From Gammaproteobacteria bacterium (GTDB lineage Bacteria > Pseudomonadota > Gammaproteobacteria > Ga0077536): a stretch of 64,000 bases of DNA. The position numbers and the translations under genes were made by a program. The stretch covers positions 558,001 through 622,000 of the forward strand of contig JACKNG010000002.1 in the NCBI GenBank assembly GCA_024235015.1, written 5' to 3'. The notes beneath the pieces were generated by a model. The model ran no database searches. It saw only the letters and a list, made by a program, of their open reading frames with translations, and was not told the DNA's origin. Below are positions 16,912 through 25,849 of the stretch, in pieces (position 1 is the first letter of the stretch; each line of letters begins with the position of its first letter).

Positions 16912-18474
16912 TCAATACATCGTCGGCCAGCTCGCCAGCCGGCGCTGGCTGCGCGCCGCGCACCCGTCGGGCCCGCGTGCCCGGCGCAGCGCCCGGATGA
17001 GTTCGGTACGGGTATCGGCAGGATCGATCACGTCATCGACGAGATTCCGGCCCGCGGCTTCCCACGGACCGTTGATCTCGCGCATCTCGGCGAGCAGGCG
17101 CGCGCGTTCGCGCTCGGCGTCGTCGGCGGCATCCAGCTTGCGCCCGTAGACCACGTTCACCGCCACCTCCGGTGACATGAACGACACGTCGGCGGTGGGC
17201 CAGGCCAGCAGGCAGTCTGCCCCCATGTTCCCGCCAACCATGTTGCAGTGAGCCATGCCGTATGACTTACGCATGATGACGCTGACCTTCGGCACCGTCG
17301 CGTGATGCAAGGCCTCGATGAACTGCATGATCCTGAGCGGCATCTTGTGCTGCTCGGCGGCCTGGCTGACGAAGAAACCCGGCGTGTCGTGCAGGAACAC
17401 GAGCGGGATGTGGAACGAGTCGCACAGCGCGATGAACGCGGTGGCCTTCTCGCACCCGCCCCAGCCCATCGCGCCGGCGTTGAACATGGGGTTGTTGGCC
17501 AGGATGCCGACGACGTGTCCATCGAGCCGCGCCAGCGCCGTGATCAGACTGCGATCGTAGAGTGGTTTCAATTCCAGCACGCTGTCCGCGTCCGCAACCA
17601 GTTGCACGACCCGGCGCATGTCGTAACCCTGGCGCGGTGCTGACGGGACCAGGTCGAGGATGGATTCGAGGCGCCGTTCCGCGGATTCGGACGGTTGTAA
17701 CCGCGGCGGATCCTGTTCGGCGTTATCCGGTAAATAGCCCAACACGCGGCGGATCTGCGCCAGGCAGTCGGCGTCGTCTTCGGCGACCAGGTCGATCTGT
17801 CCTGTGGCGCGGGCATGCAGTTCCCAGCCACCGAGATCCTGGGGATCGACCTGCTCACCGGTCGCCGCCTGCAGCACCGGCGCGCCGGTGACGGCCATGA
17901 CCGTACCCTTGACCTGGACGACGATGTCAGCCGTCGCCGCGAAGAAGGTCGGCCCGCCGAAGCAGTCGCCCATGATTGCGGCGATGCTCGGCACGCGTCG
18001 ATCGCGCGGTGGCCCATCGACCGGGTAGACGATGTTCATCATGCCGACCGCGCCCATGATGTCCGGGATGCGGCCGCCACCCGCGTCGCCAAGGTTGATC
18101 ACCGGGTAGCCTTTGCTGACGGCGTAATCGAGTGCGCGGTGAGCCTTGCGATGCGTGACGTGCCCGTAAGCGCCGGCCTTGACCGTGACGTCATCGGCGG
18201 CGACGTACACGGCGCGACCGCCAATCCGTCCGAAACCCGTGATCTTGCCGTCAGCCGGGGTGCGATCGCGGTCCTCGGCCCGCTCGCTGTGGGCGAGCAG
18301 GCCCTGCTCCTCGAAGCTGTCGGCGTCGAGCAGCGCGGCGATGCGCTCGCGGGCACTGAGTCGGCCGGCCGCATGCTGGCGTGCGACGCGCTCGGGGCCG
18401 CCCATGCCGAGCGCCTGTTCGCGGGCAGCGGCCAGGCGGCGCAGCCCGTACGGATCGCCGTCATCAATCGTCAT
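16912..18474 (-). CDS. Acyl-CoA carboxylase carboxyltransferase (beta) subunit
   Basis: 520-residue carboxyltransferase of the propionyl/methylcrotonyl-CoA carboxylase type, which passes carbon dioxide from carboxy-biotin to an acyl-CoA. It has the N-terminal ARQHAAGRLSARERIAALLDADSFEE, the oxyanion GDAGGGRIPDIMGAVG, GDCFGGPTFFAATAD and, in the C-terminal half, ANNPMFNAGAMGWGGCEKATAFIALCDSFHIPLVFLHDTPGF and YGMAHCNMVGGNMGADCLLAWPTADVSFMSPE. The acyl-CoA preference is unknown. The gene starts 22 nt after amidohydrolase B and is surely co-transcribed with it, an unusual pairing suggesting that the carboxylase acts in the same degradation route. Confidence 0.9.
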   Translation of the reverse strand: MTIDDGDPYGLRRLAAAREQALGMGGPERVARQHAAGRLSARERIAALLDADSFEEQGLLAHSERAEDRDRTPADGKITGFGRIGGRAVYVAADDVTVKAGAYGHVTHRKAHRALDYAVSKGYPVINLGDAGGGRIPDIMGAVGMMNIVYPVDGPPRDRRVPSIAAIMGDCFGGPTFFAATADIVVQVKGTVMAVTGAPVLQAATGEQVDPQDLGGWELHARATGQIDLVAEDDADCLAQIRRVLGYLPDNAEQDPPRLQPSESAERRLESILDLVPSAPRQGYDMRRVVQLVADADSVLELKPLYDRSLITALARLDGHVVGILANNPMFNAGAMGWGGCEKATAFIALCDSFHIPLVFLHDTPGFFVSQAAEQHKMPLRIMQFIEALHHATVPKVSVIMRKSYGMAHCNMVGGNMGADCLLAWPTADVSFMSPEVAVNVVYGRKLDAADDAERERARLLAEMREINGPWEAAGRNLVDDVIDPADTRTELIRALRRARGPDGCAARSQRRLASWPTMY

Positions 18475-18496
18475 CAGCTTCGATACCCGGGGCGGC

Positions 18497-20191
18497 TCAG
18501 GGCGCGGCGATGGCTCCGCGCAGCAGCCGTCCCGGCAGGGCGCCGGTGTGTTCTCCGTCCTCGTAGGTGACCTCGCCGGCACACACTGTCGCGACGAATC
18601 CATGCGCCTTCTGCACGAAGCGGCGGCCGCCGGCTGGGAGGTCATAGACCATTTCCGGATCGGTCAAGGCGAGCGCATCGAAATCGATGACGTTGAGGTC
18701 GGCGCGGTAACCCGGCGCGATGAGGCCGCGATCGGCAATGCCGTAGAGCAGCGCGGTGTCGCGCGTCATCTTGTGGACGGTGAACTCGAGTTCGAGCCGT
18801 GCGCCGCGCGTGCGGTCGCGACACATGTACGCCAGCATGTAGGTCGGCAGGCTGGCGTCGCACAGCACGCCACAGTGCGCGCCGCCGTCACCCAGCCCGA
18901 ACACCGATTCGGGATGTTGAATACAACGTCGCTGGGTTTCCAGGTCGCCACGGTACTCGCCGACCAGGTGGAGCAGTGGCCGGCCGCTCGCCATGACGTC
19001 CATCAGCGCTTCCCGGCAATCGACTCCGCGGGCACGCGCAATCGCGGCAACCGAATCCGCCGCCGACGGCTCGTAGCTCAGTTCCGCGGGCAGCACGTAC
19101 ATCTCGTCGTAAGCCGAGATCATGTGATCGGTGTCGGCGTAGCGCGCCACCTTCGGCGTATCGGCCAGGATCTGCGCCCGAAATGCCGGATCCAGGAGGC
19201 GTTGGCGTTGCTCGTCGAAAGGCAGGTGACGAATCGCCGCGTAGGCCGGGAAACGCCGCATGGGATTCAACGTGCCCTCGAGCGTCATGAGCACGGACGC
19301 CGGCCGCGCGCCGACCTGCGGACGAACCTGGAGACCTTCGGCGTTGAGACGCACGGCCATGTCGAGCGCACCGAGGCCGATGTTCGACGTCACCAGCATG
19401 GTCACCGGGCGGCGAGTGCGCCGCGCGATCCACTCGATCCAGCGTTGTTCCTCGGGCTCCTGCACGCGATCGGAAATGATCTCGATGGTGCCGTGCGGCG
19501 CCGCCGCGACGGCCTCGCCCAGCGCTTTCAACTCGGCCACATCGGCATGGGTCCCCGGCACGACGTTGCCGTGCTTGTCGATATGCCCGTAGAAGCGCGA
19601 GGTCGAAAAACCCAGCGCGCCGTCTTTCAGCGCCTGCGTGGTGAGTGCCGCCATCCGTGCGATGTCCTGCGGCGTGGCATCGTCGTAGCAGCGACTGCCC
19701 ATGACGTAATGGCGCAGCGCGACGTGCGGCACCTGCGCGCCGACGTCCATCGCGTAGGGCGTGTCGATGAAGTCGAGGTACTCGGCGAAGGTCTCCCAGC
19801 CCCATGGAATCCCTTCGTGCAGGGCAGTGCCCGGGATGTCCTCCACGGCTTCCATCAGTTCGACCAGTTCGTTCTCGGTTCCCGGCCGCACCGGGGCGAA
19901 GCCCACCCCGCAATTGCCCATCACCATCGTCGTCACGCCATGCCAGCAACTCGGCGTAACCTGCTTGTCCCAGCACACCTGGCCATCGTAATGGGTGTGA
20001 ATATCCACGAACCCGGGCGTGAGCAAGCGGCCCTCGGCGTCGATGCGGCGCCGGGCGCGGCCGGCCAGCCCGCCGTCGCGCTGCCTTGCCACGGCAACGA
20101 TGCGGCCGTCCTTGACTGCAACGTCGCCGCGGAACCGCGCTGCGCCGCTGCCGTCGACGATGTCGGCGTTGGAGATGAGCAGGTCGTACAT
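18497..20191 (-). CDS. D-aminoacylase family amidohydrolase (B)
   Basis: 564-residue homologue of the enzyme at 9492-11234. It begins MYDLLISNADIVDGSGAARFRGDVAV and has metal ligands H65-T-H67 in FVDIHTHYD, GNCGVGF (92-98) with the metal-bridging Cys, and LGDGGAH near the C-terminus. ATG 20191 has GGAGG eight bases upstream, which rules out the longer open frame. Also typical of the family are DGALGFSTSRFYGH and DPEMVYDLPAGGRR. Substrate unknown: an N-acyl-D-amino acid or cyclic amide is expected. It forms an operon with the carboxyltransferase downstream. Confidence 0.88.
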   Translation of the reverse strand: MYDLLISNADIVDGSGAARFRGDVAVKDGRIVAVARQRDGGLAGRARRRIDAEGRLLTPGFVDIHTHYDGQVCWDKQVTPSCWHGVTTMVMGNCGVGFAPVRPGTENELVELMEAVEDIPGTALHEGIPWGWETFAEYLDFIDTPYAMDVGAQVPHVALRHYVMGSRCYDDATPQDIARMAALTTQALKDGALGFSTSRFYGHIDKHGNVVPGTHADVAELKALGEAVAAAPHGTIEIISDRVQEPEEQRWIEWIARRTRRPVTMLVTSNIGLGALDMAVRLNAEGLQVRPQVGARPASVLMTLEGTLNPMRRFPAYAAIRHLPFDEQRQRLLDPAFRAQILADTPKVARYADTDHMISAYDEMYVLPAELSYEPSAADSVAAIARARGVDCREALMDVMASGRPLLHLVGEYRGDLETQRRCIQHPESVFGLGDGGAHCGVLCDASLPTYMLAYMCRDRTRGARLELEFTVHKMTRDTALLYGIADRGLIAPGYRADLNVIDFDALALTDPEMVYDLPAGGRRFVQKAHGFVATVCAGEVTYEDGEHTGALPGRLLRGAIAAP

Positions 20192-20635
20192 GGCGGGGCC
20201 TCCGGCCGGACTGGGAGCAACCATGTTATGCGCCAATCCATCAGCAGATCACGTGCCAACGCCGTTCCGGCGGCGGATCCGTGCCTGCTCCTGCCCCGAA
20301 CCGATCCACGTTTGCAGGGCCGCGTGTCGTACTCGCGTCAACAACGCCCGGCGTCGCCGAATTCGGCCGGCCGACTGTCCACCGGGCGGGCTCGAATCAC
20401 GCCTAGCCCCTTGCATACGCTGCAGCGCCGGCGCCAGGTCAATCCTGCGCGGCGATCTTCGCGGGTCGCCTCCGGCGCACCGACGCGGCAACCCGGCCTG
20501 CAATGAAGGGCCGGCACTTGCGCCGCGTCACTGCGCCATGGCCAGGATGATTGGACTCGCGCGCTCTCCCGCGGTCACCGCTGTCGAGGCTGCGCCCTCG
20601 GCGAGCGCAGGCAACCCGCGGCGCCGCTCGCCGCC
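20192..20635. other. Intergenic stretch, nothing recognised
   Basis: 444 bases between the PRISE-type reductase and amidohydrolase B, both on the minus strand. It should hold the promoter of amidohydrolase B. I see no convincing hexamers, repeat, RNA or coding frame. Confidence 0.4.
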
Positions 20636-21727
20636 TCACCCGGCCGGCGGCAATATCCGCCTGGCCATCAGGTCCTGCAGCCAGTAGCAGAAGCTCGCCT
20701 CGGTGTTCCAGGTTGCCGGGTAGCCGGCCTGGCGGATCTTGATCGAACTGACGAAGGTCGGCGGTGGGGGCTGGTCCATGCCGGCGGCGAAGCACATGTC
20801 GGCATAGAAATGGGATTCGCCGAGCAGGGCTTCGAGCGGGATGCGGCGCAGGTCGTGGCGTTCCACCACGCGCTCCCAGGCTGCGCGGTTGGCGGGGATG
20901 TACTCGGCCAGCAGCAGGGGTTCGTCGGGGCCGGTGTCGACGCCGAGCGTGGCGGCGAGCGCCGGCCACATGTCGCGAAAGGAGAACACTTCGCCGTTGG
21001 TCAGGTTGTAGGTTTCGCCGTTCGCCACCGGCGATTCCGCGGCCCAGCGGATGGCGCCGCCGACCAGGCGTACGTCGACCGCCTCCCACACCCAGGTCGG
21101 GCCACCCGGGAAGGCGAACGGCAGGCCGAGTTCGCGGCGGATGGCGGCGTAGACGCCGATCACGGGCGGAATGTTCATGACCACGCCGTGGTTGGGGCCG
21201 ACGATGAGCTGCGGGCGGAAGATGGTGAAGGCAAGGCCGTCCTCGGCCGCGACCGCGCGCAGGTAGTCTTCCTGCCGCCAGTAGAAGTTGGGATGCTCGA
21301 CGCGCGGCTGCGATTCGCGTGCCGGCACGCGGATCGGGCCGACGGTCAGGCCGTAGGCCTTGGTGCCCTGCAACAGGGTGAGGTGACGCAGCTTGGCCTG
21401 CTTGCGCAGCGGTTCGAGCAGGTTGCGCAGCATGCGGTCGTTGGTGTCGATCTGCTGCGGATCGAGCCAGCCGTCGACCAGCCCCGGCATTTCGTACACG
21501 GCGGTGTAGACGACGTGGGTGACGTCGGCCAGGCGTTCGCCGACGACGGCCGCGCAGGCCGCGCCGTCCTGCAGGTCGAGCGGTACGTGCTCGATGCCGC
21601 TGCCTTCGAGCAGCTCGGGTACGCGGCGCGAGGCGGCGATGACACGCCAGCCCGCCTGCTTGAATTCGAGGCAGGCCGCGGTGCCGACGAGGCCGCTGGC
21701 GCCGACGACGAGTACGGTATCGGTCAT
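20636..21727 (-). CDS. PRISE-type SDR reductase (progesterone 5-beta-reductase/iridoid synthase-like)
   Basis: 363-residue extended SDR. The cofactor loop is VVGASGLVGTAACLEF (7-22). In place of Y-x3-K it has the PRISE hallmarks LLQGTKAYG (118-126) and NFYWRQEDYL (147-156), which supply the Lys and Tyr used to reduce activated C=C bonds of enones and enals. FRPQLIVGPNHGVVMN and the C-terminal AFCYWLQDLM-like region also fit. Start ATG 21727. Bacterial members reduce unsaturated ketones or aldehydes such as steroid- or terpenoid-like enones. It is divergent from a Baeyer-Villiger-type monooxygenase, so consecutive steps on a cyclic ketone are plausible. Confidence 0.85.
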   Translation of the reverse strand: MTDTVLVVGASGLVGTAACLEFKQAGWRVIAASRRVPELLEGSGIEHVPLDLQDGAACAAVVGERLADVTHVVYTAVYEMPGLVDGWLDPQQIDTNDRMLRNLLEPLRKQAKLRHLTLLQGTKAYGLTVGPIRVPARESQPRVEHPNFYWRQEDYLRAVAAEDGLAFTIFRPQLIVGPNHGVVMNIPPVIGVYAAIRRELGLPFAFPGGPTWVWEAVDVRLVGGAIRWAAESPVANGETYNLTNGEVFSFRDMWPALAATLGVDTGPDEPLLLAEYIPANRAAWERVVERHDLRRIPLEALLGESHFYADMCFAAGMDQPPPPTFVSSIKIRQAGYPATWNTEASFCYWLQDLMARRILPPAG

Positions 21728-21783
21728 GATGAGTGCATTCTCCGGGGTTCGGTTCGCTGGGCTTGGCAGCAGAGGCCGCGCGG

Positions 21784-21789
21784 ATTATA
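21784..21789 (-). promoter_or_regulatory. Candidate -10 box for the PRISE-type reductase
   Basis: A perfect TATAAT on the minus strand, 57 bases before the start at 21727, in otherwise GC-rich intergenic DNA. At 17-base spacing the -35 reads GGCAAT, which is poor, so the promoter may need an activator. Confidence 0.35.
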
Positions 21790-22022
21790 GGATCCGTCGC
21801 GTTAAGATTGCCGGCCAGCACCCGGCCGGGACGTGCTGGCGCGGATCGCAGCGTCGACGGGCCGGCCGTCGTGAGCGGCCGCGCATCGCGCGGTGAACGC
21901 GTACGAATTGACTCGCGCCAGCGCGGCGCGGTCGACGTTCCGGCCCACGATTCAGAGCCTGCCGGCGAACCCTTGGAACACGCCGCGCGCGGTGCGCGCC
22001 GGCCCATGCCCAGAGAGACGAT

Positions 22023-23657
22023 ATGAGTACGACCCAGCCCAACGTGATCCAGCCCGACTGTGACGTCGTCGTCGTCGGCGCCGGCTTCGCCGGCATCTAC
22101 GCCCTGTGGCAGGCCCGCCAGCGCGGCTTCAGCGTGCGGGGTTTCGAGCGCGGCTCCGACGTCGGCGGCACCTGGTACTGGAACGCCTACCCGGGCGCGC
22201 GCTGCGACGTCGAGAGCTACAACTACGCCTACTTCTTCGACGACGACATCGTGCGCGACTGGGACTGGTCCGACGCCTGCGCCGAGCAGGGCGAGATCAA
22301 ACGCTACCTGCGCTTCGTCGCCGAACGCTGCGATGTGCTGCGGGACATCACCTTCGACGCCCAGGTGCTCGCGGCACGCTACGACGAGGCCGCCGGCTTG
22401 TGGACGCTCAGCACTGCCGCCGGCGAGACGGTCGTCTGCCGCTACGCCATCCTCGCGATTGGCGCGCTGTCCGATCCCAAGGCGCCCGACATCGAGGGCG
22501 TGGACGATTTCGCCGGCCCGGCCTGGTTCACCTCGAGCTGGCCACGCGACGGCTCGGTCGATCTCACCGGCAAGCGGGTCGGCGTGATCGGCACCGGCTC
22601 GTCCGGCGTGCAGGTGATCCCGGAGGTGGCGAAGGTCGCGGCCGAGGTGCACGTCTTCCAGCGCACCGCCAACTACGTCACCCCGGTGCGTTCAGGGCCC
22701 ATGGATCCGGCGGTCGTGGCGCGCCTGCGCGAAGATCCGCAGGCCGTCCGCCAGGCCTTCCGGGAGACCTACGGCGGTCACATGCCGCTCGACATGGGCG
22801 ACGAACGCTTCGTCGAACTCGACGAGGCGGGGCGCCAACGGGCGCTCGACCGCGCCTGGGCCGGCAAGTACATCGATCTGGCCTTCAAGGATGCCTACCT
22901 GCCGGAAGCCAATGCCGCGATCTCCGATTACATCCGCCGCAAGATGCAGGAAGTCGTCGACGATCCCTGGACGGCCGAGCACCTGGTGCCCTGGGACCAC
23001 CCCTACGGCGGCAAGCGCCCGTGCATGAGCAACGTCTACCTGCAGACCTACAACCTGCCGCACGTGCACCTCGTCGACCTGCGCGAGACGCCGATCGAGC
23101 GCATCCTGCCGGAGGGGATCAGGACGAGCACGCAGACCATCCCGCTCGACGTCATCGTCTACGCGACGGGCTTCGACGCCATCTCCGGGCCGGTCTTCGC
23201 CATCGACATCAGCGGCCTCGACGGGCGCTCGATGAAGGACGCCTGGGCCGACGGGCCGAAGAACTATCTCGGCACCATGGTGCACGGTTTTCCCAACCTG
23301 TTCCTGCCCTCGAGCGCGCTGTCACCCTCGGTGCTCGCCAACATGGCGACGCTCGCCGAACAGCAGGTGGACTTCATCTTCGACACCATCGAGTGGCTCG
23401 ACGGCCAGGGCCGCCCGCGGCTCCACCCACTGCCCGAATCCGAAGAGCACTGGCGCGCGGAGACCCTGCGCTACGCGGCGCGCCGCCCCGGCGCACTGAC
23501 GACGAAGAGCTGGTACTCGGGGGCCAACATCCCGGGCAAGCCGCGCATCTTCATGGTCTATTGCGGCGGCTTCAAGCGCTACAACGAAACCTGTTACCGC
23601 GAACTGGAAGAAGGCTTTCCGGGTTACGAACTGATGGCGCCGCCCCGGCCGGGGTGA
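22023..23657 (+). CDS. Flavin-containing (Baeyer-Villiger-type) monooxygenase with variant fingerprint
   Basis: 544-residue class B flavoprotein monooxygenase. FAD site VVVVGAGFAG (15-24), then GGTWYWNAYPGARCDVES, and NADPH site VIGTGSSG (188-195), with the late ATG motif YATGFDAISG. Overall it matches cyclohexanone/steroid-type Baeyer-Villiger enzymes, which insert oxygen next to a ketone. The diagnostic F-x-G-x3-H-x3-W is F163-x-G165-x3-F169-x3-W173-P, with His replaced by Phe. The second such enzyme here (47410) has a perfect fingerprint. Start ATG 22023. Divergent from the PRISE reductase. Confidence 0.88.
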   Translation: MSTTQPNVIQPDCDVVVVGAGFAGIYALWQARQRGFSVRGFERGSDVGGTWYWNAYPGARCDVESYNYAYFFDDDIVRDWDWSDACAEQGEIKRYLRFVAERCDVLRDITFDAQVLAARYDEAAGLWTLSTAAGETVVCRYAILAIGALSDPKAPDIEGVDDFAGPAWFTSSWPRDGSVDLTGKRVGVIGTGSSGVQVIPEVAKVAAEVHVFQRTANYVTPVRSGPMDPAVVARLREDPQAVRQAFRETYGGHMPLDMGDERFVELDEAGRQRALDRAWAGKYIDLAFKDAYLPEANAAISDYIRRKMQEVVDDPWTAEHLVPWDHPYGGKRPCMSNVYLQTYNLPHVHLVDLRETPIERILPEGIRTSTQTIPLDVIVYATGFDAISGPVFAIDISGLDGRSMKDAWADGPKNYLGTMVHGFPNLFLPSSALSPSVLANMATLAEQQVDFIFDTIEWLDGQGRPRLHPLPESEEHWRAETLRYAARRPGALTTKSWYSGANIPGKPRIFMVYCGGFKRYNETCYRELEEGFPGYELMAPPRPG

Positions 23658-23793
23658 GCCGGCCACGGGTGCGCTCGTCCGCGCTGCGCAGGCCCGGCCC
23701 GCTCCGTGCGGGCGCACCGGCGGCGCGAGCGTCCGGCCTCATTCATCGTTCATTGCGGGCGCGGCCGGCACGCAGCGCCATGCGCGCTGTGGA

Positions 23794-24135
23794 TCATGGC
23801 GCGAAATCGCTCTCGGACTGCTTCACGACCGGGGCGATCTGCGTCCTGATCGAGGCGAAGAACTCCTTGCCACGTTTCATCGCCGCCACGTGCTCGGGGT
23901 GCCTGACGAATGCCTTCAGCGCGTCCATGGACCTGAAGGTGTAGACGACGAGCAGCGTGCCCTCGTCGTTGGTCCAGCTCGTCGCGCCGATCTCGCCGAT
24001 CCCGGGCGTCGCGCGCGCAACCTCGTGCAGGTGCTGCTGCAGGCGCAGGGCCTCTTCGAGGTTGGCCCCGGGCCGCGCCTTGATCTCGAACGTTGCGAGC
24101 ACGGGGGTCCCCGCGGATGTGTCCGAATCAGCCAT
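23794..24135 (-). CDS. Antibiotic biosynthesis monooxygenase (ABM)-domain protein
   Basis: 113-residue ferredoxin-like ABM/quinol-monooxygenase family protein: LATFEIKARPGANLEEALRLQQHLHEVARATPGI, then TLLVVYTFRSMDALKAFVRHPEHVAAM, the typical strand-helix pattern with the HP-x-H turn. ATG 24135 follows an excellent GGAGGAGGG. Members are cofactor-free oxygenases or simply small-molecule-binding dimers; the role here is unknown. The gene is monocistronic and convergent with the Baeyer-Villiger gene. Confidence 0.8.
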   Translation of the reverse strand: MADSDTSAGTPVLATFEIKARPGANLEEALRLQQHLHEVARATPGIGEIGATSWTNDEGTLLVVYTFRSMDALKAFVRHPEHVAAMKRGKEFFASIRTQIAPVVKQSESDFAP

Positions 24136-24901
24136 GCCCAGCCCTCCTCCGGCGGTCGCTCGGTGCGTACGCAATCGTACCGCGCGGAAGATAGCACTGT
24201 GACCGGAAGACCGCCCGCGGGCCGGCGGGCGAGGGACTCGAGCGCCGCCCTCGTCGGACCTGGCACACGCATCGGCTGCCTCTGACCTACCCACGGAAAC
24301 CGGGCTGGTCGGCCGTCGCGGTCCACGCGGCCTTGCCAACCATGTGGCGGATTGAATGCCTGCGCCTGACACGGCGCGACCGCCGAACGCCGGTTCGGCC
24401 GTCAGGTCTAGGACCTCCGCACACCCGCCCTTCACTATGTCTACAGCAATGAATGAGGCGGTCTTGGAGGTTGCGGTCGGGAGCCGCGGCATGCCGACCG
24501 ATCCCGGCACCCGCTTCTCGGCAAGACGGGAAATTCTGGCGATGCTTACACGTAAGGTTGCTTTCCCGCAGCGAGAAAAATTCTCTAATTAGTTGATTTA
24601 AATACGTACGTCAGTCGGTTGCCTGCTGCCGCCCCCGTCGCGGCGGGCGAGCGCGTATCAGAATCTTTACACCGTCGGACCGCGCGATCACGAACGCGTC
24701 AGAATTTTCTTATATATTAGATGGTTAAAAAAATGGCTCAAATTTTGCAGGTATTTCCACCCTGCTGTGAACCGAAGTATCGCAACAATCTGGCAGTGCC
24801 TGGACTGGCAGGACTCGAACGCTCGTCGTCCCCGGCGTTCAATTCCGATTCGCGCCTGTACCTGCCTGCCGCAATGCATCACTCGTTTTGGGAGAAAAAT
24901 T
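24136..24901. other. Long non-coding region upstream of a PEP-CTERM gene
   Basis: 766 bases without a supported gene. The right half (about 24575-24765) is strikingly AT-rich for this genome (AAATTCTCTAATTAGTTG, TTTCTTATATATTAG) and holds the sigma-54 promoter at 24734. The AT-rich DNA could carry upstream activator or IHF-type bending sites, as sigma-54 promoters need. The leader between promoter and ATG would be about 140 bases. Confidence 0.5.
24734..24749 (+). promoter_or_regulatory. Sigma-54 (RpoN) promoter
   Basis: TGGCTC-N5-TTGCA matches the -24/-12 consensus TGGCAC-N5-TTGC[AT] at all but one core base, with GG (24735-24736) and GC (24747-24748) exactly 10 bases apart. It lies in AT-rich intergenic DNA, correctly oriented for the PEP-CTERM gene at 24902. 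PEP-CTERM genes are known to be controlled by RpoN with the PrsK/PrsR two-component system in floc-forming betaproteobacteria. Confidence 0.7.
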
Positions 24902-25507
24902 ATGAAGAACCTGATCCTGGCCTGCTCACTGGTGTTCTCCGCAACGGTCAACGCCAGTCTGATATCCACCGATTGGCTCAATGCCAATGACGGCTTGATA
25001 ACGACCGATACCGCGTCCGGTCTGGACTGGCTCGATCTCTCGGAAACGTACGGGATGAGGCTGGCGGATGCCTCGGCCCTCTTTGGCACCACCTTCGCAG
25101 GCTTCCGCTTCGCGACTCACACCGAAGTGCTCGGTTTCATGGGTCACGCCGGCCTGCCCACTCCGGCCTCCCCGTTCAACAGCACCGTCTCGAGTGGCAA
25201 CGCGGCTCACATTGCGGCACAGCAACTGATGACTTCCCTCGTCGGTGAAACCGTGGGCGCCGGCTTCGGCACCACTTACTTTGGGTCTCGCGGCCTGGTT
25301 TCGGAGTTGAGTGCGCTCGTAGGTTCTTACCTCATCAACGGCACCACACTTCATGTAGACAACCCCTGTTGCAATGACGGCCACCCGGGTGCCGGCGTCT
25401 GGCTGGTACGGGCAAGCCGCTACGTGGCCGCTCCCGAACCGACGACCGTCGCCCTGCTCGGTCTCAGTGTGGCGGGCCTCGGGTTCTCTCGGCGCAAAGC
25501 TGCCTGA
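24902..25507 (+). CDS. PEP-CTERM sorting domain-containing exported protein
   Basis: 201-residue secreted protein. N-terminal signal peptide MKNLILACSLVFSATVNAS. C-terminal exosortase tag: PEPTTVALLGLSVAGLGF followed by basic SRRKAA, i.e. PEP motif, hydrophobic stretch and Arg/Lys cluster. Such proteins are processed by exosortase EpsH/XrtA and placed in the extracellular polysaccharide matrix. The middle (STDWLNANDGLITTDTASGLDWLDLSETYGM) is a common module of PEP-CTERM proteins. ATG 24902 has GGGAG upstream. It stands alone behind a sigma-54 promoter and ends at a strong terminator. Confidence 0.9.
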   Translation: MKNLILACSLVFSATVNASLISTDWLNANDGLITTDTASGLDWLDLSETYGMRLADASALFGTTFAGFRFATHTEVLGFMGHAGLPTPASPFNSTVSSGNAAHIAAQQLMTSLVGETVGAGFGTTYFGSRGLVSELSALVGSYLINGTTLHVDNPCCNDGHPGAGVWLVRASRYVAAPEPTTVALLGLSVAGLGFSRRKAA

Positions 25508-25531
25508 GCGTCGCCGCCGACCACGATCCGG

Positions 25532-25559
25532 AAACCCGCTTCGGCGGGTTTCTTTTTTT
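25532..25559 (+). terminator. Rho-independent terminator
   Basis: The stem AAACCCGC, loop TTCG-like, stem GCGGGTTT is followed by TCTTTTTTT, 24 bases after the PEP-CTERM stop codon. A textbook intrinsic terminator, rare in this GC-rich window. From here to 25849 no further gene is supported. Confidence 0.9.
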
Positions 25560-25849
25560 GCACGGCGTTCTCTTGCCTGCCCAGGCGCGTCTCCGCGCCA
25601 GCTGCCGCGCCCTCCGAGTCACCGCCCACCCCGTTCATCGGATCGCCGGGTGGTTCGATGCCGCTATGCCGTTTGCGGGCCGGACGCACCATTCTCGAAA
25701 TCCGTGGCACGCACGAAATGCGTCGTTCGAAGCCCGCGCCGCCTTGCACGCCACACTCGCTCACGAACTCACGGATCACTCAATTCCAACGCACACCGCG
25801 TTGGCCTCGCGATGGATGCATCCACCGCGGGCGGCTGCCCGGCTTGGAT

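Noticed and set aside
24356..24592. 78-codon plus-strand frame in the region before the PEP-CTERM gene
   Set aside because: Weak composition and no clear start signal; the region looks regulatory.
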